From: Hofstenia miamia
Taxonomy: Eukaryota > Xenacoelomorpha > Acoela
NCBI GenBank assembly: GCA_004352715.1
Contig: SCFE01000044.1
Coordinates: forward strand, 2,020,910 to 2,084,909
Length of the DNA stretch: 64,000 bases
Direction: 5' to 3'
The notes under the pieces: model-generated
Database searches by the model: none
What the model saw: the letters and a program-made list of their open reading frames with translations, nothing else
What the model was told of the DNA's origin: nothing
Program-made: the position numbers and the translations under genes
Shown: positions 46,301 through 57,617 of the stretch, in pieces
Layout: each line of letters begins with the position of its first letter
Position numbering within the stretch: the stretch's first letter is position 1

Positions 46301-46320
46301 TATTGAGCCAGCCCTCAAGT
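46301..46320 (-). repeat. Right terminal inverted repeat of the P-type element
   Basis: Reverse complement ACTTGAGGGCTGGCTCAATA, paired with 43959-43978. Confidence 0.85.
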
Positions 46321-46365
46321 TTTAAGTGAGATTTTCGGTGTCATGTCCTGTTATTATGTACTCCT

Positions 46366-46366
<1 letters not shown>

Positions 46367-46405
<39 letters not shown>

Positions 46406-46541
46406 TTAGTTATAATAATTTTAAATAGTTGCAGTAATAATATGTTATTATGTGTTTTTCGTCAATATGGTTAGCTTATTTTAAACGATATTGTCCCCAC
46501 AATCAATATTTACGTAATTATATATATATATATATATATAT
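46367..46541. repeat. Two TA microsatellites
   Basis: (TA)n near 46367-46403 and 46518-46541 in AT-rich sequence just outside the P-type element. Confidence 0.85.
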
Positions 46542-47029
46542 TACATACGGCAGTTATATTTTGACTGGCGCAAATTAATATCTGATTATTCACGTAAAAT
46601 TATTCAGCTACAAAAATATAATTTAACAAATTCTAACGTTGAATATTATTCTATATTTATATTGAAGCAATTGTAGAGCAAAATCTTTAAAAACATGTAG
46701 ATACTTTTTGGCTATTAATAAGAATGAAAAAATAAAAATTTTGTTTAGTTTGAAAAACTCCATTGCCAAAAAATGCGTTTACATTTGTGCGTCAAGGAGA
46801 AAGTTGAACGCAAAATAGATTGAAAATAAATTACTAGGAATCCTTTGAATTCATTATAGTGAACACATGTAAACGCGACCATGCGCTATTGAAATTGTTA
46901 AATGAAATCAATATGAGGAATACATGTAAACGCATTCATGCACTATTGAATGTGCTTGAAGAATTCCTCAATTTGAACCTGTGTAAATGGGGGCGTAAAG
47001 AGAGTTCCTGATCTGGCTTATTAAAAAAC

Positions 47030-47330
47030 CCAAATTGTAAAAACATTTCAGAATGGTTTAGAAGGGATTTAGAAAACATTTAGAAATGGTTTAGCAAACA
47101 TTTAGAAGACGTTTAGAAGACTTTTTACAATATCATTGATGGACACTAGATGGCATTCCGTAAAGTTTAGAAATGGTGTTTTATAAGATATTTAGAAAAC
47201 GTTTTAGAACATAACTTTGTGGACACTAGATGGCATTTAGCAACGTTTAGAAATGGTGCTTATAATACGTTTAGAAGACTTACCTTAAAACGCCTTACGA
47301 CGTGTTATGCCACTATAAGACGGATATAAA
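47030..47330. repeat. Degenerate GTTTAGAAGAC/GTTTAGAAATGG repeats
   Basis: Irregular array of motifs such as TTTAGAAATGG, TTTAGAAGACG and TTTAGAAAACG, plus a repeated GGACACTAGATGGCATT (near 47144 and 47220). Related motifs recur at 56700-56880. Confidence 0.7.
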
Positions 47331-47392
47331 ACGTTTTATTGTTTATTGGGTTAAGGCAACACAAAATGTTCAATAATTGTTTTTTTTAGTAA

Positions 47393-47756
47393 GATGCAGC
47401 ACCGTGGCATTCTGCAAACCAGATGTACCATTTTTTGGATCAACATTTTCCTGGTGAATGAATTGGTAAAAGAGGACCCTACGCATGGCCTGCACTGTCA
47501 CCCGACTTAACTCCACTGCACTTCTTTGTATGGAGTGATTTAAAGGATCAGGTGTACCGTATATTGCCCAAAACTATTCAGCAGCTCAAGACTGACATAG
47601 ATGAAAAATGCAAGGAAATCAGAACAGAAATGTGTCAAAACGTGCTTGATCAATTTGTATGATGTTTGTAGAAATGCGTTGCCATTAATGGGAGCCAAGT
47701 TGAAGGATAAAAACTTCGAGACTTTTAATTTATGTGGCATTATGCCCTGCTGGTGT
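47393..47756 (+). pseudogene. IS630/Tc1/mariner-type transposase, C-terminal fragment
   Basis: One frame of 90 codons (47393-47662) with a single internal stop: DAAPWHSANQMYHFLDQHF, then GKRGPYAWPALSPDLTPLHF and FVWSDLKDQVY. The SPDLTP block with a WPA lead-in marks a DDE catalytic Asp region. After a frameshift the tail CRNALPLMGAKL follows. The N-terminal HTH domains are absent; a short, dead 3' piece. Confidence 0.8.
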
Positions 47757-47759
47757 TGA

Positions 47760-48895
47760 CTTTAAAAGTTAATATATACATATATTACATCATTATGTAC
47801 CTCCAAAAATTTATATTTGTCGCTATGTACCTTTGTGAATTTCAGACAGGCGCCTCAAGCAGAAGGAGTTGATATTGATTATTCGTGCATGTTTCTGGGT
47901 GTTGTGCAACAATGAAGAATAGTTCCCTTTTTTAAATCCGCTTAAACAATTCACTTATTTGAAAGGTTTCTTGTTGAAAAAGAATTTAGAAATCATTGGA
48001 TAATGCTATAAACATAAAAAAATTATCAAACAAAACAGCTGCAAAATATTGAATTAACGGGAAAGGGCAATTCCAAGCTACTTGTAGAAATTCTGCATAG
48101 GAGACATCAATTCGTTAATGCTTATTTAAAGCCTAAATGCTAACAATTTGGATCCTCATGTATCCTGTATTTTGAAGCATATTGTATTTGGATAATCAAT
48201 AAATAAATGTAATAGAAACGAATTGAATGGAAATAAAAAATTTATACCAGCATCTATTGCTTGATAGTTAACATGAATATCGATATATAGATGCTTCATG
48301 GATTTTTATTAGAAAAATCCTCAATTTTAGCAATTTATGAAAGTATTGTTTCTCTTTCTATATTGTTTCTATTCTGCTTAAAAATAGCAAACTTAAGGTT
48401 GTTGGATTTGTCTGTGATAGCACTCAAGCTAATGTTTACAAATTGTTCTTGATAATGATCCAAGATTTAATTTGGATATTCATTGTATTCTGTGTCGGGC
48501 TTCATCAATCTAATCAATGTATGATACTGCACATTTGTTCTTAAACATTAAATTTGACATACATTTATTTTGCATTCCTTAGAGTTGAAGATGGGAGTGT
48601 TTGAGTGTTTAACTTCGCATCGAAAAAATTGGCAAATCTACTTGGTATTCATGTTCAAAACTTGTCAATGTAGAAAGCTCTAATAAATCATTAAATTGAC
48701 GTCTGCTTTGTCCTTTTTTGCATGCATCGAGAGTACAACTTAATTTCATGTTAGCAATTGTGATATTTGATGCATTTCAGTCTCACATAATATATGTCAA
48801 GAAATAACATTCTTCATAAACGACTTTTCGTTAGAATTGGAATATAATTAAGCTATAGAATAAATGATTATTTGTAAAAAATGCCATTTGAATGA
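47760..48895. other. No gene firmly recognised
   Basis: Stop-rich. A stretch near 48385-48440 reads KLKVVGFVCDSTQANVYKLF, faintly like a P-type transposase catalytic block, but no neighbouring blocks support it. Confidence 0.4.
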
Positions 48896-49860
48896 TGTCT
48901 AAACCAGTCGGTTGCTTGTATTGCTCTCATGAATGTAATAATACTATATGTATTAAATGCTGTTTAAAACATATTCACTTGAATTGCACAGCTTTTGTTA
49001 CAATGTGGAGATGTGGAAAGAAATCCCGGCTTTCTCAACACATGATACATGTAGCTCCTGCGCTGAAATAATGGATGAGAAGAGTTTTAGTTAAGTTATT
49101 CTTTCCATTGCAAGACTCATTGGACAAAGGAATGCAAAGGGTTTTCTTCGTCAGTGTTGGGATCATTTGCTCAAGTTAGATCTAATAGTAGGAATTCTAT
49201 TTTGTGAATGAGTGTGTTAATTTTGGGAAGAAAAATGTTATTATTACTGACTTTGCTAGATCCAATATTATCACTAGTCATAATACTGAGGACATATTGT
49301 TGACGAATGTATTGGAAAACTTGGTGACGAGATGGACTCCCTGACAAAGCCATTTGAGCAGAAACTTAAAAAACTTGCTGATGAAATTTCAACTAAGACT
49401 TGCTCTACTATAGATGGAGAAAGTACAATGAAGAGTTTGTGGGTTTGAGGAATTCAAGTAAATAAAAACAACAACATGAACTCTCAGCAAAACAATGACA
49501 GGAAAGAAATAGAGGAAATCCTGAAACATGTAGAATTAGCGGATGTTCTAATTGAAGATATTAGACGTTTTGTGAATAATAACCTAAAAGCAAAAACATC
49601 AAGGACTATATTGATTACATTCAAATCCGCGTGGGACTCACGTAGAGTTCTTAGTTCAGCATAAAAATTAAAAACATGGAAAGAAGATTATTATCTCCAG
49701 AGCTCTGTTGAATGAAAAACGTGATATAGAGAAATGACTCTTAACAAAGCGGTGGGAGATGATATGCAATGGGTCTAGTCAATAACAATTTAAAGACCAG
49801 AAACCTGGTTCTTAGATACGAAGGTGAAAAAGTTGATATAATTTTAGACAAAGATGGTGC
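48896..49860 (+). pseudogene. LINE ORF1 remnant (PHD-like finger and RRM-like region)
   Basis: From ATG 48896: a PHD-like Cys/His pattern (CLYCSHECNN, CIKCCLKHIHLNC, WRC). Later pieces: MDSLTKPFEQKLKKLADEIS (helical, 49332), then 49476-49664 with IEEILKHVELADVLIEDIRR and the RRM-like SRTILITFKSAWDSRRVLSS, then RPETWFLDTKV-type ends near 49800. This matches the layout of the - strand LINE-1 ORF1 at 36600-37459. Many stops. The ORF2 part is absent; a piggyBac element follows. Confidence 0.65.
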
Positions 49861-50140
49861 AATTGACAGAAGTGCACGACCGGGTAATTTTTGACCCGAG
49901 GCAGAAAGAAACTACTGTCGCACTGTTGACCATTGTTGTAAAAAGAAGGAACTTATTGAATTCGCACAAATTCACTTGTTTTTTTATTGGCAATAATAAC
50001 TTCTTAATACACACATTCTTATATAAAATAATGTATATTCTTTTAGCAACGCAAAGCCTGAAGAGTTGTTTTTGACCCAACAGAACTGTTTTGGCCTTAC
50101 TTAGAAAAGCTTTGTTTTGAGCTATGCATAGACATCCAAA

Positions 50141-51925
50141 TTGCATGCACCCCGTATCGAATCATTTTCCATTAAGGATGATGCACAAGAATCTTCTGTT
50201 AATGAAATCAAGAGTCAAAATAAGGCATCAATAGTATCCGAGATTGAAAGTGAAAAGTTAAGCGAATTTTCATGCATATTGTTCAAGGTAAACCAACATA
50301 TAAACCTGTTTTTTATTTGTGGAATTGATATGTGGCTTGGGTATTAGTTAAATCTAGTTTAAGTGCACGTATTAGTCAAAAAAATCTGTTTATCAATATG
50401 CATTTTAGGTTATTTACTTATTATATATGGCAGGCACCAGCAATTAGAACCATTGCATACGAATATAGGCCAATGTTTTCTTCTATAATATATGAATACT
50501 GTGTTTTGATTTCGTTATTTAGGATGCTAGCAATCTCAGCAGTGATTTTAGGGATTCAAATTCTTATGATTTTAGACGACTTCTAAAGATTTTTTACCAA
50601 AAAATAGTTACATTTCAAAGTCTGGAAATATCAACTGGCATGTAAATTCCGATCACTAAAAATAGTCAAAGAAAATCCAGGCTTATCCTAAAATTTACGA
50701 AATTCTGTGTTTTCAAAGAAAATTGAGGTATTTCGTCATTTTCTTTCGACTAAAATTCTCATCCACATTTTGGGCCATACCAACGAGGGAGCACTAAGGA
50801 AAGGCAATACATTTGTGAATATTTCACTGTCTGAATTAATAGGTTTCATTGGAATACTGATTGCTGCCAGAGCTGAGAAAGAAGCAAGATTATCAGTACA
50901 TGAATTGTACCATAGTTGAAGAGGAAGACAAATCTGTAACGCCACACTTAGCAGAGCACACCTAGAGGAGATTTTAACGTTTTGCTCTGATTTGATTCTC
51001 ATTCTGATTGAACTGAGTGACGTGCAAAAGATAAGCTTGCTGCTATCAGCATCGTTTGGGAAGATGCATCCTAAAAATTTAAGTCATCAAATGCTGCACG
51101 ACATGTTGACGCCATTTAGAGGGAAATGTCCGTCTCGTCAATTTATGAAGTCGAAACCGGTTACAAACTGTTCTGAAGATTTTTTGGGCATGTGATGCAC
51201 AGACTTGGTACCAAAGTATATCTTGGCAAAAACATTGGTGTTACGTCTCCTGAAATTGGTGCTTGATTTGGTTTGAATGATTTTTGGAAATGGGGGAATA
51301 TTTTTGGAGATAATTTTTTCTTCATCAGGTATAGCAATGGGGTTAAAACAGCATAAATTAAGTTACCTAGGGGCACTTAGAAAAAACAAAGAAGAAATTG
51401 TTCAAAATTGGAAAGGTATTCTTGCATTTTTGGCCACACAGATTCAGCAACGCTGTCTCATATATTCCTAAAAGGGAATAAACTGTTATTTTGCTGTCAA
51501 CAAGGAATTTTGACAATGAAGTGTTAAAGAATGGTGAAAAAACCTGCAATGATATTGTACTGCAACTTACAAAAGAGCGGCTTTGACATGATGGACAAAA
51601 TGGTTTCCTTGTATTCTGTTAGGCGAGCAACTAGGCTGTGGCCTGTTAAGCTTTGTCACTGTTTTAGATGTTTTTGTAATTTCCTTAGGTGATACCAAAT
51701 AATTGCATTCAAAAATCTTTTCACATGGATATAGCACAAGATTTCATGACCGAATGTATGGAAAGTCGAAAGATGCCCACATATATCAACAGAAGCAAGA
51801 GCAATTCTTATAGAAAATACTGGAACAGCTTCAATTTCAGATTCCAACCAATATTCTGTTTGCAGGCGTGCTATATGTGTCTCTGCAGTACTTATATCTT
51901 TGAAAAATGCATTATGTAACAACAT
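50141..51925 (+). pseudogene. piggyBac transposase, decayed
   Basis: Ordered piggyBac blocks: an acidic N-terminus (about 50160-50280, uncertain), ISLSELIGFIGILIAARAEK (50826-50885), ATLSRAHLEEILTFCSDL (near 50942-50995), the first catalytic Asp block HDMLTPFRGKCPSRQFMKSK (51099-51157), a second Asp in WACDAQTW (near 51188), the third in GDNFFF (near 51307), LKQHKLSYLGALRKNKEEI (51343-51399), VILLSTRNFDNEV (51487-51525) and the terminal DMMDKMVSLYSVRRATRLWP (51590-51648). The enzyme excises DNA at TTAA. All three Asp positions remain, but at least five frameshifts or stops inactivate it. Terminal repeats not identified. Confidence 0.85.
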
Positions 51926-52349
51926 TTATGTGTGAAAAATGTAACCAAAACTGAAAAAACTTAGATCTAGTTCATCTACTTTCAATTGATCTTGAAAAAA
52001 AGAGAATAATGAATTAATAAAAAATCACATATATCTAAAAAATTAACCCGTCAAAAAATTCTCTGAACAGCGCTTAGGGTAATTTTTTTGAAGGGCATAA
52101 AGTTATTGATAAAAAAAATTCAGTACTTTGCAAATTGATTGTAATACAATATTTAAGCGTTGCTGACTTATATACGTCAAACGTTGTTCTATTTTTACTA
52201 CCCTCTTAAACATAACTGGGAAACGGAATTTAAGAAGGAATTTTAAAGTTTTAGCCTGCCGAATGGGGAGGAAAGCTGCAAAAAAGCGAAAAATGCAATT
52301 AGGCAGAATCAGAACACAAAATTCGAAATGAATTTAATAAAAATTAGTT

Positions 52350-52559
52350 TTAAACCTAGAATGCATAACATTCTCTACAGCTTAGTTTGCATAGGCTGGT
52401 CAATTTAAAAAGAAAAATTCACCTCAAAAAATTTTAATTCTATTACAATTTTTTACAATAAAGGCAAAGTGAATGAGAACATGTTCCACACACCCAGCCA
52501 CATTAAAAAATATATTTTCATTTGTGGTTAATTGACCAGCCAATGCATTCTAGGGTTAA
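52350..52559. mobile_element. 210 bp MITE with TTAA target duplications (piggyBac-like)
   Basis: Left: TTAAACCTAGAATGCATAAC..., with AGGCTGGTCAATTT further in. Right, reverse-complemented: TTAACCCTAGAATGCATTGG, then CTGGTCAATTA. TTAA on both sides and CCCTAG-type tips fit piggyBac. It lies 0.4 kb from the piggyBac transposase remnant, whose own ends I could not match to it. Confidence 0.7.
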
Positions 52560-53035
52560 TAGAGTGGCTTCAAAATGCTGTTTTGATCATGAAAAAAAGC
52601 TATTAAGTATGAAAAACAGTTTCTCCATTTTGACTGATGTGTAGGACATAATGAATAAATGATAATGTCAATTGTATCTTGAATTCCAACAGCCCTAAGG
52701 AAATCAAAAACCTCATTAGGACATGGTATTTCCGTTTATCCGATCAAAAGAATGGTTTTAGGGGTTTGGGTAAATTTGTAAGAAACTAATTTTTTATAGG
52801 CGATGTTAGGTGCCGACTAATATTTCTCTTCGTAGTCATAGCTATTGATTGATTGAAACAGCATCATCTATTCAAAATTATGCACAAAGACGACGTTTTG
52901 ATAAGCAATGGCCTCTATAGTCATAGTGTAAAATCAATTTTACTTAAAATAATCACAATAATTTGTTTGAATACAACAATTAAATATTTATTACTGTGGA
53001 AACATGCTTTATTATTTAATGTAATTCAGCTGCAT

Positions 53036-53303
53036 ATGTTGTGGACTTTAATGCTGTTCATCAACCTTTTATACGATGTACATTCTAAGAATGGAATCTA
53101 TATCAGAAAGCCCTATGAAATAGGAGCTAAGCAGATTTCCATTCATTGGGATTTGAAAGGTTTCAGTGAATGTCAATATCGCTTCAGTGATTGTGATATC
53201 ATAATATGGAAAAAGATCGTAAAGGCTTGCACATGTTTTTCGTATGATGTAGAAACTAACATTACTTTTAGTCTTGCAGACATTAACCTTGTTCATAACA
53301 TAG
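53036..53303 (+). CDS. C-type lectin gene 2, exon 1 (signal peptide, PAN-like module)
   Basis: From the Met at 53036 the protein begins MLWTLMLFINLLYDVHSKNG, a convincing signal peptide, so the product enters the secretory path. About 65 residues follow with a Cys pattern resembling a PAN/apple domain: GFSECQYRFSDC, then KACTCFSYDVETN and LADIN. The frame is open upstream to 52853, but the hydrophobic start fits best here. The donor ATAG-GTAATT ends the exon in phase 1, exactly what exon 2 requires. PAN plus CTLD is a known arrangement in invertebrate secreted lectins. The PAN call is tentative because the expected last Cys is missing. Confidence 0.7.
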
Positions 53304-53914
53304 GTAATTTTTTTTTGATATAGTTGACCATATCTAATGAAGTCTTTACAGCTCCTTAAAATACATGTGTATTTCCTAAATAAACAAATCTCAATGTCAG
53401 AAATTGTTGGAGTGGCAATATGAATTGAGGATTTTGAATAATAAAGATTTCTACATTTTTCAATATAGGATCTCACATATGTTTCATATATATTTCGCAA
53501 ATATAATATAGTATAAGGATTTATCAAGTGTTATTTTAAAACATAATGGAAAGGTTATAATTTGACCAGACAATTTCTTTTTGGTAGTCATAAGCAAATG
53601 GTCGGCATGAAGCAGTTTTACTGTGTGCATAGTTTTTCAATATTTGCTTGTGCCACACTTAAAAGTCTCTTAAATGTAGCAAACTACCAGGCTCTTCATT
53701 TATTTTAAGAATGTTGAAAAGTGTTTTCTCCTAAATTTAGAAACTAGAAAAAAATCAAAGTTTCAAAATCAAATTTCAATCCTTTGAAGTGAAGCCCGTT
53801 AAAATAATTCATTGAGTATCTAAATTCAAAATTATGAAAGAGAAAATATACAATATTAAACATCTACAATAACATTGAAATTTAGTATGAATGCATTTGT
53901 AATTACATTTTTAG

Positions 53915-54075
53915 ATATTTTTAAGACATGCCCAACAGGATTCTTTTCGATTTTCTATGAGAAGAAAAAAAGATGCTTCCAGCATTTTTCAACGCCTCAA
54001 AATTTTGAAATTGCAAAGAACAAATGCAATAATGATAGTGCCTTCTTGTTTGAGCCAACAAATGTAAATGAAGCT
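53915..54075 (+). CDS. C-type lectin gene 2, exon 2 (first part of CTLD)
   Basis: Acceptor ACATTTTTAG, donor GTAAGT; phase 1 in, phase 0 out, 161 nt. Reads FKTCPTGFFSIFYEKKKRCF, then HFSTPQNFEIAKNKCNND and SAFLFEPTNVNEA: the opening strands and first helix of a CTLD with three conserved Cys (CPTGF, RCF, KC). Same structure as gene 1 exon 2. Gene 1 lacks the first Cys (CPTGF), so it is a shorter-disulfide form. Confidence 0.88.
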
Positions 54076-55760
54076 GTAAGTATACATTGACTTAAAGATT
54101 TTAATTATGATTTTTCTATACAGTAATTTTGTGAAATTTTTCATGTTGCGCTGTTAATTTCAAATATGCGCAATTGTTGTATTCATATGACAACAGTGTC
54201 CATTATATTGAACACAATCTGTTTTGTGGTTAAACAATTCAGCAAGAGAATGCAAGTAGCTAGTAATGCCTAAAAATAGAAAGAAGTAAAAGCAATAGGT
54301 TGCTTATTTGCAATGCAATAAACTTGGAATTTTGTCAACTAAAATTTAAACTGTCAAAAAATTTAAAAAACTTGAATAGGCATCAGTAGTATTGAATAAT
54401 AATCTGCATGTATTTAAATTGAATCATGACAAAGAATTATCAGTGAGCCAAATTGATGTTCAGAAAAAATATTTTTCTGGCCATCCTAATGCTGATAGCA
54501 TATTTTCAAACTAAAGCTTCATTTACTAAGTAATTCTATTTAAAGCTGGAGTCAACTTATTTTTGAAATCTTGAAGTAAGTGATAGTTTATCAATATTAG
54601 AATTAATATTGACATTTTTCTTTTTTTTGGATAACTTAGTTTCTTGAAGATCTATCAAATGTCCTTTGGCATTCTCTGAAGCCCGATAATTCGACAAAAT
54701 AACATGTTTCTGACCAACTTAAACATAAAGATTTTGTAAAGGTCTATTTATGTAGAAGGCTTTACAGTGAAAACATTTTAAAATAAAAAATATTTTACCA
54801 ATTTTAGCAAGTTTGACTAGGGTTCGTCATTTGGCTTCTTCATGCAAAAAGCAAGTCTTGATTTAAGCTAAGGTAATTATAATAAAGTGAGCTTTCAGGA
54901 ACGCATTGCCCACAACCCTAATTTTGAAGTCACAATTTGCTTTATGTAAATAAGGCAAAACAATAAAAATTTTAAGCATGTACATAACTATTGTAGCGTT
55001 TTGATTTCTTTCATATTGCGAAGAAATACATTGAAACATAATAAGAGCATTCATAGCAAACAACATTTATCCACAATTTAAAACAAATAAACCAACCTAC
55101 ACTATAAAATAAATAAATGACAAATTTTCACAGAAATATATATTTTCTGTTTAGTTTGAGTTGACTGTATCAATATTATTCAATTCAATTTCACTGTATG
55201 TAAATTACGTCAATTTTTTCTCCAAGCATTGAACAGAATTTCTGCTTGTTTCTAAGAATTGTCAGTAAATATAAGGCTCTATAGTTGAAGGGAATTTGGG
55301 ATATTGAATAACGTGTACAAAATATTATTGCTGTTTTCAGTTTGCAAGTTGTAAGTTTCATTATTTTAGTTCCACAAGTTTTGCAGTAATCAACAAAGTT
55401 TTCCAAAGAAGTTTAGCTTTCAATCCCTTGCCATTTCGACTTTAGGCTTATAATAGGATGAGCCAAGGGCATGCCTTCAGTTTTTTGTTCTTTGTTGTAA
55501 CTTGACTTCGGCCTGTTCCTATGCCTTCTTTCCATTACTGAATCGGATATTTAGGTATTATAATTACGCAGATTTGGGCAATTGTGTACTGCTAGTTTTA
55601 GAATTGTGTGTGTGTGAAGATCCTTGCAGGATTGAGCTCAAACCAATGTTATAAGTTAGGGCATTCTAATATCATTTAGATTTAGAGTCTTCTCTGTAAT
55701 TTTGAATAAAGTAGAAAAAATACAAAATTATATGATAAAAATAAAATAATGTGTTTTTAG
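54076..55760. other. Intron 2 of lectin gene 2
   Basis: AT-rich, with no recognised element. Open frames at 54863-55066 and 55191-55406 (- strand) have no domain. Confidence 0.6.
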
Positions 55761-55904
55761 GCTGCAATTACAAGTCAATTTGCAGATAACTTTGAAACGT
55801 ATGGAATATATACTGGCTATGTTTCATATCAAGGTAATGGAAACTATTTTGGATATACCAACAAAAAGCTATTTCACAAGAATTTTGGTTAGATGGTGAA
55901 CCAA
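55761..55904 (+). CDS. C-type lectin gene 2, exon 3 (middle of CTLD), frameshifted
   Basis: Acceptor TGTTTTTAG, donor GTAAGT. Reads AAITSQFADNFETYGIYTGY, then GNYFGYTNK in phase 0; after the A-run at 55860-55866 the homologous reading shifts frame to give SQEFWLDGEP. One missing base accounts for this; with it, the GYT-to-Trp distance equals the nine residues of gene 1. As written, the frame reaches a stop at 55890. A homopolymer error in the assembly or a true inactivating deletion are both possible. The second frame ends in phase 1 with cca-a, so EPN is completed by exon 4. Confidence 0.8.
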
Positions 55905-56170
55905 GTAAGTAGTTAATAACATTAAAAAATCAACAATATTCTTTTGATAGTGCTGATGTAATAAAGATTGACCTATGCTTATGAATAATACTAATTACAA
56001 TGGTACTAATGTTATATATATGCATAGTTTCATTAAAATTAAATATATTGCAATAAAATATGCATGCATATATGCAATGAATGTACATCCTGGCCCAACC
56101 CACCTAGAAGATGTTTTACCTGAGTACGCTAACTGCTAGCTAATACTCGCAAGAATCGCTTGTTGCAGAT

Positions 56171-56567
56171 TTGGCCATGCGTATTCAGGCAAAATATCTA
56201 AGGATTGAATCTCTTATTGCTTCAATAAGGGCTGCAATTATAAAAAATATACTTGTTAAACGTTGGACTGAGATTGAATTCACTAGATTTATTATTACTC
56301 CCTCCCTTGATCTTGGAAATGATACATGTGAAATAAATGTCTATAGCAAGTCACGATTAGAAAATACTTCTGTAATGGAAGGAAAGCGAATGGACATTAA
56401 ACGGAAATACATATGAATATTTATATGCTAAATTATAAAAATGTCAAGCAACACCCACTGCGGTCGAGAGAAGTTTCTCTAGGTGCCAAAATTCAGCCTA
56501 TGACGGAAATCTTAACCATAATAATATATGGAAATATATGTACTGGTATTATAAATTAGTGAAGTAA
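56171..56567 (+). pseudogene. Possible hAT transposase C-terminus in lectin intron 3
   Basis: A 41-codon frame at 56445-56567 reads QATPTAVERSFSRCQN and ends in a stop after KYMYWYYKLVK. PTAVERSFS fits the (P)-S/T-S-x-x-x-ER-x-FS block of the hAT dimerisation domain. The frame just upstream, 56171-56416, could be the preceding region but shows no firm motif. Confidence 0.45.
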
Positions 56568-56699
56568 TTTATTTATAAAATTGCTTTTTGTATTTGTATA
56601 TTATATCTTCAAGATAGAAAAACGTTTTATATTGCTTAAATAAGCCATTTTGAAATATGGATGTAATATTTTAGATCATATCCAATAAACAATAAATCT

Positions 56700-56880
56700 C
56701 AAAAACGTCTTTAGAAGACGTTTGGAGGACATTTAAAAATTAAATCAATGTCAGGTTCAAAAAACGTGTTTCAAACGTTTAGAAATGGTTTATAAGGCGC
56801 TTAGAAAACATCTAGAAGATGCTTAGAAATTGTTTAGAAGACGTCTACAAGGCATTATTAGACATTGTTTATAGAACCAT
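56700..56880. repeat. Degenerate GTTTAGAAGACG repeats, second site
   Basis: TTTAGAAGACGTTTGGAGGAC, TTTAGAAATGG, CTTAGAAAACATC and TTTAGAAGACGTC in irregular order; same motif family as 47030-47330. Confidence 0.65.
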
Positions 56881-57617
56881 TACGAATACATGATTAGCTA
56901 TTACAACTAAATTTTCATAATGTATCAATCATCCACTATGCGCAGATAAAGTGGAAATACACACATAAATAATGCTGCATACAGCTACTGAGCAAACACA
57001 GAAATTATAATTCACAAACCCAAATTATTAGCATTGAAATTTCATTAAGATAGTGAAAATCATAATTTTATGAATTAATCTTATTTTGCAGAAGTTGTCC
57101 TAATTTTTTCGAAGCATAATAGAAAAATATGTTATCAAAAAATTTTTTTCTTTTTCAAGAAATACCATTTTAGTGCTAAAGTAGTGATTAATTATTCCTA
57201 TATAACTTGAACATTAAAACATTAAAGGGAACTTGGGAAATTCGTCAATAGCACATGGACGCCCTTACATCCCCAAAAATATTGTTTAAATTACTTGTCA
57301 AGTTGATTTCATTTGACGAATTCAATATTAAAAGCTCCTGTTTACATAGATATTTAATGCTGATATTTATCAAATGAATTTAAAACAATAAAAGGCTAAT
57401 ATCTGTCATTTACTTAACCTAATTTACACATACCATGTTTTTGCTGTAATTTTTGGTATTATTTATTATAAACAACACATATAGAGGATGATACAATTTG
57501 TATTTTTGGGATGAGAAAAGTATGAAGTACATCTTACTGGAGACTAGTTTATTGTTTTAGGAAAAGATTATTATCGAAATTTCGAACTGCAGATCTTATG
57601 ATTAACCATGCATTTAG

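Larger units (their letters stand above)
43959..46320 (+). mobile_element. P-element/THAP-type DNA transposon with 20 bp TIRs
   Basis: Left end 43959-43978 reads ACTTGAGGGCTGGCTCGATA; the right end 46301-46320, reverse-complemented, reads ACTTGAGGGCTGGCTCAATA: one mismatch in 20. The 2.36 kb between holds a broken THAP transposase in the + direction. Weak similarity continues outside the TIRs (ATCTCGCT / ATCTCACT), so the true tips may be about 10 bp further out, and I could not define the 8 bp target duplication expected of P elements. Confidence 0.85.

Noticed and set aside
48385-48640. P-type transposase catalytic block
   Set aside because: Only one short stretch is suggestive; neighbouring blocks are absent and stops are frequent.
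53069-53527. 152-codon - strand frame
   Set aside because: Antisense to lectin exon 1, which has a signal peptide, a phase-matched donor and a homologous downstream exon.
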